A DNA stretch of 64,000 nt from NCBI RefSeq assembly GCF_003182595.1, contig NZ_PDNZ01000011.1, forward strand, positions 1 through 64,000. The letters run 5' to 3'. This document shows, piece after piece, positions 36,498 through 45,388 of this stretch. The stretch comes from Prosthecochloris marina. Its GTDB lineage: Bacteria > Bacteroidota > Chlorobiia > Chlorobiales > Chlorobiaceae. How positions within the stretch are numbered: position 1 is the first letter of the stretch; each line of letters starts with the position of its first letter. A program made the translations under genes and the position numbers. The notes beneath the pieces were generated by a model. The model did no database searches, was not told where the DNA came from, and was given only the letters and a program-made list of their open reading frames with translations.

Positions 36498-37315
36498 CGT
36501 AATACGTCTCTCGAAGGTTTTCTGAGATACCGTTCCGTAAATACGTTGTCACGTATTCCCGTATCGTAGACAATACCTGAAAAGATCATTTCCGTACTGC
36601 TTCCCTTCTCGTAATCCCGTGCGACGGATCTGGTCACGGTCGGATACATGTTATCGCCGGCAGGAACATTTTGCACCTCCTTGACAACGATATCCCTGTA
36701 CAGGACATCGTTCTTCTTGTAATATTCCAGCTTCATGGCTATCCCGGTCTCTTTATCGATAGAGGCCAGATAATAGTCGAATTCGACTCCCCCTTTTTTA
36801 GGCGTGTTTTTTATCACATAGAACCTGTCCGTTGTTTCGACAAGCTCATGGTCGTCCTCCTCGGGACTACGCCCCGAAATATCTTCATACAGAAAGTCCG
36901 AACCGACGAAACTGGTCCTTTTGTCGCTTGCGGCGATCCTTTTGACCAGATCGAGACCGGGCATATAGAGCCAGCGATCATCGTCATGACCGATATCGGC
37001 ATGCTTGTGAACCATGAATGTCATGTTTCGCACATCCGAAGGAGCAATGAAACAGGTGAAATATTTCTGATCCCCCCCGTCGGCTCCGGTATCCTTGCGC
37101 AAAATGTTCAGCACTCTTTTTCTCGTTCGCCCCTGCTTGTCGGTGATGATAAACTGTAACTTCCCTTTGCTGTCATCACCCTGGTAGAGTGACACGTAAT
37201 TCGAGTGATCGACGATCTCCCTGACACTCGGTCCTTCAGCCCTAGCAGCCCCCACACCGGCGGACACCAGAGCGATGACCATGACAGCTGTCTTTGAAAA
37301 ACGTTTCATTTTCAT
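36494..37315 (-). CDS. Outer membrane lipoprotein-sorting (LolA-like) protein
   Basis: The 273-residue protein has a signal peptide (KTAVMVIALVSAGVGAARAE) and a LolA-like fold: SNYVSLYQGDDSKGKLQFII, DDRWLYMPGLDLVKRIAASDKRTSFVGSDFLYEDISGRSPEEDD. This variant accompanies MMPL/RND transporters and is thought to carry a hydrophobic substrate in the periplasm. It overlaps the outer-membrane protein gene by four bases and follows the RND gene, with MITE-like element 2 between. Confidence 0.85.
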   Translation of the reverse strand: MKMKRFSKTAVMVIALVSAGVGAARAEGPSVREIVDHSNYVSLYQGDDSKGKLQFIITDKQGRTRKRVLNILRKDTGADGGDQKYFTCFIAPSDVRNMTFMVHKHADIGHDDDRWLYMPGLDLVKRIAASDKRTSFVGSDFLYEDISGRSPEEDDHELVETTDRFYVIKNTPKKGGVEFDYYLASIDKETGIAMKLEYYKKNDVLYRDIVVKEVQNVPAGDNMYPTVTRSVARDYEKGSSTEMIFSGIVYDTGIRDNVFTERYLRKPSRDVLR

Positions 37316-37321
37316 TCCTCC

Positions 37322-37422
37322 TTTTTAGTGCACCTCTATTAATTGTCATGAGCGACACCCTCTCCTATCCGCTTAACGATGCAATTGAACCGCGGAATAA
37401 ATTAATAGCGGTGTCTTTTAAA
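37322..37422. mobile_element. MITE-like element 2 (about 100 bp)
   Basis: The ends TTTTTAGTGCACCTCTATTAA and the complement of TTAATAGCGGTGTCTTTTAAAA form imperfect inverted repeats and match element 1 at 35057-35250 both at the ends and just inside them. The element lies between the LolA-like gene and the RND gene, and its right end supplies the last five codons (KRHRY) and the stop of the RND gene. Confidence 0.62.
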
Positions 37423-40041
37423 AAATGTTTTCTCGAAAAGCCGTAACATCGCCGGCAACAAAAGCAACGTCACAATACCCGATATCGTCAGGATCCCGAA
37501 CAACATGACCCCTGTGGTCTTGTACGGCACAAGCGGAGCGACCACGAGCGGGAGAAAACCGACAGCGATGACAAGGACGTTTCTGCTGATCGCCCGGGCC
37601 GGCTCCCCGTAAAGCTCAGGCAGTATCGACCTCCACGTTTTTTTTTCATCATACAACGTCCGGCTCCTGGATAGAAAGTGTATCGCGAAATCGACGGCCA
37701 TGCCGAGAGACAAAGAGCTCAGCACGGCAACCGGCAGGTCGTAGTCTTTTCCTATGAGTCCGGTGATCCCGTAGATCATCAAAAGAGTGATACTCAACGG
37801 TACCATGCATAGAGCACCCCATAATGGCGAACGGAACAGAAAGCTCATGATGAGAAAAACAATGATGAAACTGCCCGCGAACGACTGTAAAAACCCTTCG
37901 ACGATCCTCTCTTCCAGGACCAGATTGATGTAGTGCAGCCCTGCCCAGTTGTATTGCAAGGAAACGGGAGGTTCGTTTTCGGCAAAAAACCTGTCGACAG
38001 CCTCGACACATGCTTTTGTCCCCCTGCTGTCACCGGTCCTGAACTGCACTGCCACATTGGCGCGCTGAAAATCAGGTGTCACCATATGCCAGAGATCATG
38101 AGGCCGGTGCCCCTGCTGGTACTGCATGTAGCATTCGGCAACCCCCTGGAGGCTCTCGGGAATCACAAAATTTTCCGGTTCGCCGTCCGTCAGTTCCTGG
38201 TTCACTTTTTTAACCACATCGGCAACCGATGAGCTTTTTCCGATCAGATCACCGGACTCGAGAAACTTCTGAAGCTTTGCTACGTATTGCAGAACATCCG
38301 GTCTTTTGAAAACTCGCAGCTCCTCTTCCAGACGGTATGCCGAATCAATGAGAGCTTGCAGAAAATCGGACTCTTCATCAAGCAAGGACTCCTGAAACCT
38401 CCGATCGAACGCATCGATTATCGCGGTAAGCATGGCATTTTCCGAATCGCTGCCTGCCGCAATGCTCCTGATCTCTTGTGCAACTTCACCCGTCTCACGC
38501 TGGCCGATACCGAACCGGGCGCTCAGCTCGTCCAGGCGGGCTATCATGCGCTCTTCCATAGCACGCTTTCTTTCCTCAATCACTTCGGGGCTGACCTTAC
38601 CCTCAAGGATAAGGTTCGCCATATACGTCCCCCCGAAGTGCTCATTCAGGGCGACATCGGCCTTGCGGATAGGATGACTCCCGACAAACCGTTTTGCGTA
38701 ATTATCATTGACTTGGATTTGCCCTATTCCCCAGACTCCGAGCAGCACAAGCCCCGCAAACAAGACCAGAACGAATTTTGAATGCTTCCAGGAAATGAAG
38801 CCCATGCGCCTCAGTCCGCGCGTCAGCAAACTTCTCTTTTCCACTTCCCTGACCTGCAACCCGAACGATTCAAGCCTTTTATCGGGGATGAACATGATAT
38901 AGGCAGGCACGAATAGGATCGTAACCAACCACGATACCAGCGCACCGATGCTCAGAAACAGTCCGAAAACCTGTGCAGGTGGTATCGGGGCGAACACCAG
39001 CGAGCAGAACCCCGCAGCCGTGGTCAATGATGTATAGAGCATCGGCGTGAAGAGTGTGCTCATAACCTTCCTGATATTTTCCTTTCGGTCCTTTCGCCTG
39101 TCGTATACGTCAAAAAATTCAGAAAGGATATGTACCGTATCGACCATCGAAACCGACATCAGGAATATCGGAAGCATAGAACTCAGGATATGAACCGGAT
39201 AGCCTGCAGCTATCATAGCCCCCATGGTAACAATGATCGAGACCGTGGCGATGAGTATCGGCAGGACAATCATGTGCACCGTCCTGAAAAAGAAAAAGAG
39301 CAATGCGAAAATAACCGCCATCGACAACATCGAGCCCAGGCCCATCTGGGTGAACATCTCCACACCGATAGCACCTTCAGCAACCGGCAAACCGGTAATA
39401 TGCCACTCTTCATCACCCTCCAGCCCGGCGATCTTCTCCTGTAATGCCGTATAGACCTTATAACTCAACAGCTTGTCCGTCAAAGGCAGGTAGATGCACA
39501 GCGCCTTTGCGTCCTCCGAAACCATTTGCCCTACAAGCAACGGATTCGACAATGCCTTCTCGCGTACCGACAACGCCTCTTCCCGGGTTGTCGGCGGCTC
39601 CGGCATCAGCCACTCGAAAGAGATCGTTCCCGGCCCCGCCTGACTCATATGGTCCATGAGCGACGGAGCCACCATGTCGACTTCGATCACACCTTCCATT
39701 CTGGAAGAATCGTCCGGATTCCGCCATTTCAAGGTTTTAGCGAACTCTGTCAATTCATGAATCCGCCCAAGCGTTTCCACGGTAAACACACCGTCAGGAC
39801 CCTTCTCGTTGACGACACCCAAAACGACAATCTCGCTGAGTTCGAACGCTTTCTTCGTTTCATTGTGAAAAATCCTCGCAGGCTCGGTTTTCATCAGCAT
39901 GTTTTCCGGATCGGTATCCATGACCACTTTCGATAAAAACGCCCCGGCAACAATCACAACCAGAACCATCAATACTGCAACGATCTTGCTTCTATTGATC
40001 GCCCAATCGATCATCGCGTTTTTCAGCTTTTCAACCATCAT
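37402..40041 (-). CDS. RND/MMPL family transporter
   Basis: The 879-residue protein has the RND layout: a membrane segment at residues 17-38, a periplasmic loop, five membrane segments with the SSD-like block (GYPVHILSSMLPIFLMSVSMVDTVHILSEF, shared with sterol/hopanoid-type RND), a second loop with a helical insert, and six C-terminal segments (LSLGMAVDFAIHFLSRSRTL). This is the HAE3/MMPL type that moves lipids or hydrophobic compounds in the envelope. It is the second gene of the MarR operon. Its last residues come from MITE-like element 2. Confidence 0.88.
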   Translation of the reverse strand: MMVEKLKNAMIDWAINRSKIVAVLMVLVVIVAGAFLSKVVMDTDPENMLMKTEPARIFHNETKKAFELSEIVVLGVVNEKGPDGVFTVETLGRIHELTEFAKTLKWRNPDDSSRMEGVIEVDMVAPSLMDHMSQAGPGTISFEWLMPEPPTTREEALSVREKALSNPLLVGQMVSEDAKALCIYLPLTDKLLSYKVYTALQEKIAGLEGDEEWHITGLPVAEGAIGVEMFTQMGLGSMLSMAVIFALLFFFFRTVHMIVLPILIATVSIIVTMGAMIAAGYPVHILSSMLPIFLMSVSMVDTVHILSEFFDVYDRRKDRKENIRKVMSTLFTPMLYTSLTTAAGFCSLVFAPIPPAQVFGLFLSIGALVSWLVTILFVPAYIMFIPDKRLESFGLQVREVEKRSLLTRGLRRMGFISWKHSKFVLVLFAGLVLLGVWGIGQIQVNDNYAKRFVGSHPIRKADVALNEHFGGTYMANLILEGKVSPEVIEERKRAMEERMIARLDELSARFGIGQRETGEVAQEIRSIAAGSDSENAMLTAIIDAFDRRFQESLLDEESDFLQALIDSAYRLEEELRVFKRPDVLQYVAKLQKFLESGDLIGKSSSVADVVKKVNQELTDGEPENFVIPESLQGVAECYMQYQQGHRPHDLWHMVTPDFQRANVAVQFRTGDSRGTKACVEAVDRFFAENEPPVSLQYNWAGLHYINLVLEERIVEGFLQSFAGSFIIVFLIMSFLFRSPLWGALCMVPLSITLLMIYGITGLIGKDYDLPVAVLSSLSLGMAVDFAIHFLSRSRTLYDEKKTWRSILPELYGEPARAISRNVLVIAVGFLPLVVAPLVPYKTTGVMLFGILTISGIVTLLLLPAMLRLFEKTFFKRHRY

Positions 40042-40062
40042 GTCAACAACTGTTTTATATTA

Positions 40063-40081
40063 TTGTTAGTAAACCTAACAT
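40063..40081. promoter_or_regulatory. MarR operator, downstream copy
   Basis: TTGTTAG and CTAACAT face each other across a five-base spacer just upstream of the RND start. It differs at one position from the perfect copy at 40642-40660. It probably lets the regulator control the RND gene separately from its own gene. Confidence 0.7.
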
Positions 40082-40097
40082 TATTCACAAAAAAAAC

Positions 40098-40607
40098 TCA
40101 GAACTCCTCTCTTCTCTGCTTGACATCGGAGAGAAATAAAGAAAATCTGTTCAGATCATGCATGAAGGAATCCAGAAAATATTCAGCATCATCGCCAAAA
40201 TGCTGCTCGAAAACCTCGAAGAGCTTATGATGCTTTTCTTCATGATTTGTGTGTGCAGCCCACCCTTTCTCCGTCAGGAACAAGAGCACTTCCTTGTTGT
40301 TTCCGAAACCGCTTCTCTTCTCAACCAGTCCCGCCGATGCAAGTTTTCTGATCCTCGCCGATATGGTCGGCTTGGTAACACTGAACACACCGGCAAGCTC
40401 TGTTATATTAATCCCTTCATTGTCACCGATCGCCTGGATAGTATGGATCTCTTCACGCCTCAACGTATCCTCCACACCGAAATCCTGCTTCTCGTCATGC
40501 CATCTCATATAGATCTTGGCAATGTCCATAATAACATCGTTCATTCGATGAAACCGTTTTTCTCTTTCATGATTTTCATGCATGGGACTCGACAGATAAA
40601 CATTCAC
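40098..40607 (-). CDS. MarR-family regulator
   Basis: The 169-residue protein has the MarR winged helix (INITELAGVFSVTKPTISARIRKLASAGLVEKRSG) with flanking dimerisation helices. It precedes the RND/LolA-like/outer-membrane operon, and matching palindromes lie upstream of it and of the RND gene. A repressor relieved by a small ligand is the usual mode. The ligand is unknown. Confidence 0.9.
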   Translation of the reverse strand: MNVYLSSPMHENHEREKRFHRMNDVIMDIAKIYMRWHDEKQDFGVEDTLRREEIHTIQAIGDNEGINITELAGVFSVTKPTISARIRKLASAGLVEKRSGFGNNKEVLLFLTEKGWAAHTNHEEKHHKLFEVFEQHFGDDAEYFLDSFMHDLNRFSLFLSDVKQRREEF

Positions 40608-40641
40608 CCGACATGCGAGAGTTTTTTCGTGTTATCAACCA

Positions 40642-40660
40642 TTGTTAGTAATACTAACAA
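40642..40660. promoter_or_regulatory. MarR operator, perfect palindrome
   Basis: TTGTTAGTAATACTAACAA is a perfect 19-base palindrome 35 bases upstream of the MarR start. With the related site before the RND gene it forms a consistent pair, so it is very likely the MarR binding site. Confidence 0.8.
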
Positions 40661-40816
40661 AATCAAAACAAAAAAACAAAAAATAATTCCGGAACAGAAC
40701 AAGCAACAAAAAGAAAACCTGTCGCAACATCATCAAACGCAAACAAAATCATTAAAGACCTGAAAACTTTTCGCAAGGAACGAAGAGTTGCCAAGTAAGC
40801 ACGTCTCTATCGCGTT

Positions 40817-42607
40817 TCATGGTTTCTGCATAAGCGAAAAACCCTTGGCATCACAATCTGTCTTCATTTTCCAGCCCCTTGCCTTCTGCTGCTCACGCCA
40901 GAGACGGGCATAGAGTCCATCTTGTTTGACAAGCTCCTCGTGTCGCCCTCGCTCGACGATACGCCCCTTATCGAGCACGAGAATCTGATCGGCTTCGAGG
41001 ATTGTCTGAAAACGATGTGCGATAACGATGACTGTTTTGCTTTTGACAAGATTATCGAAAGCCTCCTGAATATCCGCCTCGTTTTCAGGATCGAGTGATG
41101 CCGTCGCTTCGTCGAGCATGACAACCGGGGCATCCTTGAGTATAGCCCTGGCAATGGAGATCCTCTGCTTTTCACCACCAGAGAGTGAAGTTCCGCCTTC
41201 TGCGAGTACCGTCTCATAGCCGCCTGGCAGAGCATCGATGAAGTCATGACAGCATGCCTGACGGGCCGCATTTTTTACATCTTCCAATGTTGCCCCGTCT
41301 CTCCCAATGCGGATATTGTTGGCGATCGTATCGTTGAACAGATACACGTCCTGAAATACCATAGAAATATTCCGAAGCAACTGGGCAGTATTGCACCCTT
41401 TGATCGGCTGCCCGCCGAAAAGAATCTCTCCCTCTTCGACATCCCAAAAACGGGAAATCAGGTTGACCATCGTGGTTTTTCCAGATCCGGAAAGCCCGAC
41501 AAGTGCAGTCATCTGCCGCTCGGGAATAACACAGTTTACACCCTGAAGAACAGGAGCGTTCAGGTAGCGGAAATGAACATCACGGAATTCGATACCTCCT
41601 GCATGCAGGGGCTTTCGTCCTGTTTCTTCCGGAAGCTCCTCAGCTGAAAAAACCTCTTCGATACGCCGGGTGGAAACCATCGCATAGCGCAGTTCCATAA
41701 GCATGATCCCCAGATTCTTGACAGGAGCGAAAAAAAAATACCCAAGGATAGCATAAGTAAGGTAATCCACAACGCCGAGTCCGCCTACAGCGATCATCCA
41801 GGCTCCAGTCAGAAGCATCAGAAGATAACCCATATCGAGAATCAGGAGAAAAACCTGAACAGGGATTCCGGTAAACACCTCCACACGAAAACTCTGCTTC
41901 TTCAGATCCAGCATCGACTGCTTCAGAGAATCGAAACGTTCACCCGTCATGTTGTATGCCTTGAGCAACTTGAGCGTACGGGCATATTCGAGCAACCGGG
42001 AAGACGTAGACGTAATCGAAGCGATATGCTTCTCCCCCAGATGCGACACTATCCGTGAAGCGACCAGGAGAAAAACCGATGCCACGGCTATGGTCCCGAC
42101 AATTACCCCGAAAAGAGAAACATCGATGACGACGAGGAACGCACCAAGAAGAAACGGCACAACGATCGCGGAAACGATATCGGGAAGCTGATGAGAAAGG
42201 GTGTTTTCAGCCTTGGTGACATCATGAAGAATACGTGATGTGACATCGCCCGGGTCCTTCGCCTTGAAAAATCCCAAAGGCAACTTCCGCAGTTTCTCAC
42301 CCAGCTTGAGGCGCAACGCCGTCGAGATTTTATATGACTGCACGAAACTGTTCGTTTGTCCCCACAATGAAAGCAGAAAATACGACAGAAACACAAAAAC
42401 ATATAAGCCATTAAAAAACCACAGGTTGCGGAAATCAATACTGGTATCCGTCAACAGCGGAACCGACAGGGAAAGAATGATCACATAGATACCGCCGGTA
42501 AACATGCCGCGGGGAAGATTACTGATAAAATTCCCGACAAAAATACTGAGGAGCGCACGAGGCTGCTCCTTGAACAAACTCCATTTTTTCACCTGCTCCG
42601 TGTTCAT
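40817..42607 (-). CDS. ABC half-transporter (YbtPQ/IrtAB-like), pair 1, second gene
   Basis: The 596-residue protein joins a six-segment ABC exporter-type membrane domain to a nucleotide-binding domain with Walker A GLSGSGKTTMV, signature SLSGGEKQRIS and Walker B VVMLDEATASLDPENE. It starts three bases after its partner and would form a heterodimer with it. Half-transporter pairs of this type include the siderophore importers YbtPQ and IrtAB as well as drug exporters. The metal box upstream of the pair favours a role in metallophore traffic. Direction cannot be proved from sequence. Confidence 0.88.
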   Translation of the reverse strand: MNTEQVKKWSLFKEQPRALLSIFVGNFISNLPRGMFTGGIYVIILSLSVPLLTDTSIDFRNLWFFNGLYVFVFLSYFLLSLWGQTNSFVQSYKISTALRLKLGEKLRKLPLGFFKAKDPGDVTSRILHDVTKAENTLSHQLPDIVSAIVVPFLLGAFLVVIDVSLFGVIVGTIAVASVFLLVASRIVSHLGEKHIASITSTSSRLLEYARTLKLLKAYNMTGERFDSLKQSMLDLKKQSFRVEVFTGIPVQVFLLILDMGYLLMLLTGAWMIAVGGLGVVDYLTYAILGYFFFAPVKNLGIMLMELRYAMVSTRRIEEVFSAEELPEETGRKPLHAGGIEFRDVHFRYLNAPVLQGVNCVIPERQMTALVGLSGSGKTTMVNLISRFWDVEEGEILFGGQPIKGCNTAQLLRNISMVFQDVYLFNDTIANNIRIGRDGATLEDVKNAARQACCHDFIDALPGGYETVLAEGGTSLSGGEKQRISIARAILKDAPVVMLDEATASLDPENEADIQEAFDNLVKSKTVIVIAHRFQTILEADQILVLDKGRIVERGRHEELVKQDGLYARLWREQQKARGWKMKTDCDAKGFSLMQKP

Positions 42608-42610
42608 CCG

Positions 42611-44395
42611 TCACACTCCTCTCATCTCTTTTTCCGTTTCTTGAAACCGCCAGTCATGAGCTTTCCGGCGAGCGTTCCACATCCGGAAATAGACCTCGTG
42701 CTCATCACAGACAAGCTGATCGTGTGTTCCCCGCTGAACAATGCGACCTTTATCCATAACAATGATCTCGTCGGCATACATGATCGTTGACAGACGATGC
42801 GCAATGACGATAACGGTACGCCCCTGCATCAAAGAAGAAAATGCCTGCTGCATACGACTCTCGTTTTCCGCGTCAGCATATGACGTCGCCTCGTCGAGCA
42901 ACACGATCGGCGGGTTTTTCAGAATAACCCTCGCCAGAGCGATACGCTGCTTTTCCCCTCCCGAGAGATGAACCTCTCCACCCTCACCGATAACCGTGTC
43001 ATATCCACGGGGAAGCGCTTCGATGAAATCGTGGCATGCCGCGGCTCTTGCCACCTTCTCGAGCGCTTCTTGCGAAACATCCTGCCGACCCATGCAGATA
43101 TTCTCCCTCACGGTCGCAGTAAGCATCTGAACATCCTGAAACACCATGCCAACAGCATCGTTCACACCCCGCGACCCAAGTTCGGCAAGAGACTTGCCGC
43201 CTATACGTATTTCGCCGTCCGACACATCCCACATCCGCGCAAGAAGATGCACCAGTGTAGTCTTGCCGGCACCACTCGGACCGACCAGCGCCACGAACTT
43301 CCCCTCCGGGACGTCGAAGTCAATATCTCTCAGCACAGGCGCTGCACCGGAAGAATATCGGAACGAGACATCATCCACCTCGATATCATAGCCCGATGGT
43401 CGGGCAGAAGTATCGGGTTCGGCAAGCGGTTCCTCCTGAAGCATGTCCTGAATTCTCTTTGCCCCTTCGGCAATCATCATCACTTTGGAAGCCATGGTGA
43501 CAAAGCTCACCAGGCCGACCAGGCAACCTGTGCCCAGAAGCAGAAAAAGAATGATCGTGGGAATATCCACTTCCCCCTGCTGCAACAGAAAAACAGCAAC
43601 CGGAAGGATGAACACGCCACCACCGAGAACGATCGAGGTGAAGCCCGCCCAGAAGGGCGTCATGATCTTCGACCACCTGGTCACCAGCATACCGTAAAGT
43701 GCCACCGAATCTCTGAGGCGATTGAACGAATCGACCGTCAGATTGAAAACCTTGATCACCGGCATTCCCTGAACGTACTCGACCGTTCGGGAATGCATCT
43801 CTTCGAGAGCCGTATGATAACGCTCCATGATTTCCGATCTTTTTCCAACGAGGCCGAAACCTCCCATGGAAACATAGACCAGACCCAACCCGAGAGGCAA
43901 CGGGACGGTAGCGGCAAGAGCCAACCGCCAGTCAACCACGTAGAGAAATACCAGAGTTACCGCCGGCAGCACAAGACCGGATACGAAATCAGGCACATGA
44001 TGTGCGATAAAATTTTCTATCGCCTCGACATCTTCCTGAATCACCTTGCGAACCGCTCCTGAATTTTTCCTGTTCCAGTACCCCATAGGCAGTTTGCCGA
44101 GATGTCCGGCCAGGCGGGAGCGAATATGATACAAAAGATCGAAGGCCGCGATATGGCTGAAGACGAACGCCGAGACACGCAGCACATAGTGGAGCAGTAT
44201 GGCAAAGAGCGCCCATTCGACAATACCCGCAACAGGCTCTGCAACGGCTCCCTCTCCCTCTTGCAGATAGTACTGCACGATGTAGTATATCAACGCATAG
44301 GGAACGATCAAAAGGATCGAACTGAGTGCAGCGAGTACAACTGATACGATGATCTGCGTTCGTTTGCTTTCAGCAAGCTGAAAAATAACTTTCAT
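42611..44395 (-). CDS. ABC half-transporter (YbtPQ/IrtAB-like), pair 1, first gene
   Basis: The 594-residue protein has the exporter-type membrane domain and a nucleotide-binding domain with Walker A GPSGAGKTT, signature HLSGGEKQRIA and Walker B VVLLDEATSYADAENE-like sequence (IVLLDEATSYADAENE). The YAD in place of SLD after the Walker B is seen in siderophore-type half transporters. The candidate small RNA/leader 2 and the conserved metal box lie 126-240 bases upstream on the same strand. Confidence 0.88.
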   Translation of the reverse strand: MKVIFQLAESKRTQIIVSVVLAALSSILLIVPYALIYYIVQYYLQEGEGAVAEPVAGIVEWALFAILLHYVLRVSAFVFSHIAAFDLLYHIRSRLAGHLGKLPMGYWNRKNSGAVRKVIQEDVEAIENFIAHHVPDFVSGLVLPAVTLVFLYVVDWRLALAATVPLPLGLGLVYVSMGGFGLVGKRSEIMERYHTALEEMHSRTVEYVQGMPVIKVFNLTVDSFNRLRDSVALYGMLVTRWSKIMTPFWAGFTSIVLGGGVFILPVAVFLLQQGEVDIPTIILFLLLGTGCLVGLVSFVTMASKVMMIAEGAKRIQDMLQEEPLAEPDTSARPSGYDIEVDDVSFRYSSGAAPVLRDIDFDVPEGKFVALVGPSGAGKTTLVHLLARMWDVSDGEIRIGGKSLAELGSRGVNDAVGMVFQDVQMLTATVRENICMGRQDVSQEALEKVARAAACHDFIEALPRGYDTVIGEGGEVHLSGGEKQRIALARVILKNPPIVLLDEATSYADAENESRMQQAFSSLMQGRTVIVIAHRLSTIMYADEIIVMDKGRIVQRGTHDQLVCDEHEVYFRMWNARRKAHDWRFQETEKEMRGV

Positions 44396-44520
44396 ACACT
44401 ATTATCCATGAATTGTATTTCTTACCTCATACCATCATTTGCTATAAGCACCCTCACCTCAATGTGTAACTGATATGCGTGCAGTAATCGAAAACCCGAG
44501 CAGGTTATTTTAAGGATTGA

Positions 44521-44597
44521 TAAAAAAGCCTCTCTGCGGCACATACAGAGAGGCTTTAGCAAGGAGAATCAACAATGGTAGTAACACAACCAGTGTT
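44521..44597 (-). ncRNA. Candidate small RNA or attenuating leader 2 (metal-box promoter)
   Basis: On the reverse strand the box at 44616-44638 is followed by TATATT (44604-44609) and about 77 bases that end in a strong terminator. The predicted RNA contains UUGUUGAUUCUCCUUGC, matching RNA 1 at 20929-20996, including CUCCUU. A complementary GAATCAACA lies at its very start and could mask this segment. It lies in the 353-base gap upstream of ABC pair 1, so it may be a leader of that operon or an independent RNA. Confidence 0.5.
44526..44556 (-). terminator. Intrinsic terminator
   Basis: AAGCCTCTCTG pairs perfectly with CAGAGAGGCTT around a nine-base loop. On the reverse strand the stem is followed by a T-run (TTTTTTA), so it acts on transcription heading towards the ABC genes. 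Confidence 0.85.
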
Positions 44598-44615
44598 GAT
44601 TCAAATATAACAACA

Positions 44616-44638
44616 TTTTTATTTAGACAAAATAAAAA
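44616..44638 (-). promoter_or_regulatory. Conserved 23-bp palindromic box, best copy
   Basis: This is the most symmetric copy: nine outer bases on each side are perfect complements and the central five (AGACA) are asymmetric. The reverse-strand core TATTTTGTCTAAATA overlaps the -35 region of candidate RNA 2. Confidence 0.7.
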
Positions 44639-44748
44639 TAAATAAAATTCTCAAAATCAATCACCAGCCTGATTTTTTCCGAACCTCCAACACCCGGTTA
44701 TTATCATCTTCGCCATGTCTGGCAATCTTCAGAAATATCAACGATCAT

Positions 44749-45242
44749 TCATCCAAGATAGCCGATAGAAAGACTTTGCTTTTTTTTAACACTGTATCTC
44801 GAGACCGACAGACAATCCCATGGACTCGGAAGCGTCATGCATTCGGCTTCCCCATCTGATTGCGACCACTTTGCCGGTGATCCTCGAAAGGCCCCAGTCC
44901 AAACATTGGCTGCATCCGACTTAAGAAAACATGAAAAGCGGTCCCGTAAGTCATGGACTGAAACCCCATACTCTGGATCGAGTTCCAGCAGAGGTTTAAC
45001 TGGCAGGCGACATGGAAAACCATATCTTTCCAAACCAGACTATCGTCCTGAAATGGCTTCCCTGTAATTTCGAGCAGGACGAAAAATTGTGAAACACCAG
45101 TCAGGTAACACAAAAAGATATCACCTTCCTTGATCCGCTGAATCGTTTTCCAGCGTGTTTCTCGGAAGCCAGTTACCTTGCTACCTGCGTTGCTGAATTC
45201 GTTCCACGTTACGCCAGCAAATAAATCAAGCCAGTAGGTCAC
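44749..45242 (-). pseudogene. EVE-domain protein, frameshifted
   Basis: The first 60 codons from ATG 45242 read as an EVE/YTH-like domain (MTYWLDLFAGVTWNEF, GFRETRWKTIQRIKEGD, FLCYLTGVSQFFVLLEITG). Around 45018 the good reading moves to another frame, which continues FPCRLPVKPLLELDPEYG, VHDLRDRFSCF and WTGAFRGSPAKWS. One extra T in the run coding for ...DMVF explains the shift. The 3' end also looks decayed. EVE proteins bind modified nucleic-acid bases; this one is almost certainly dead. Sequencing error at one base is the alternative. Confidence 0.75.
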
Positions 45243-45388
45243 GATGATGGTCTATTTCTTTGTCGAACACCGTTTTCAGGTGCACCGTAGGCTTCACCTG
45301 GAAAACTTTGTTATGTGCGCGTTGCTCATGCCTTGCTTGTTGATCGCCAATACCTTTCGCTGATTTTACGTTGCCACTTCTTTTACAA

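Noticed and set aside
44568..44613. An 11-codon forward peptide (AAGGAG, then ATG) inside candidate RNA 2
   Set aside because: The paired copy at 20.9 kb has no matching start codon, and the promoter and terminator both point to the reverse strand.
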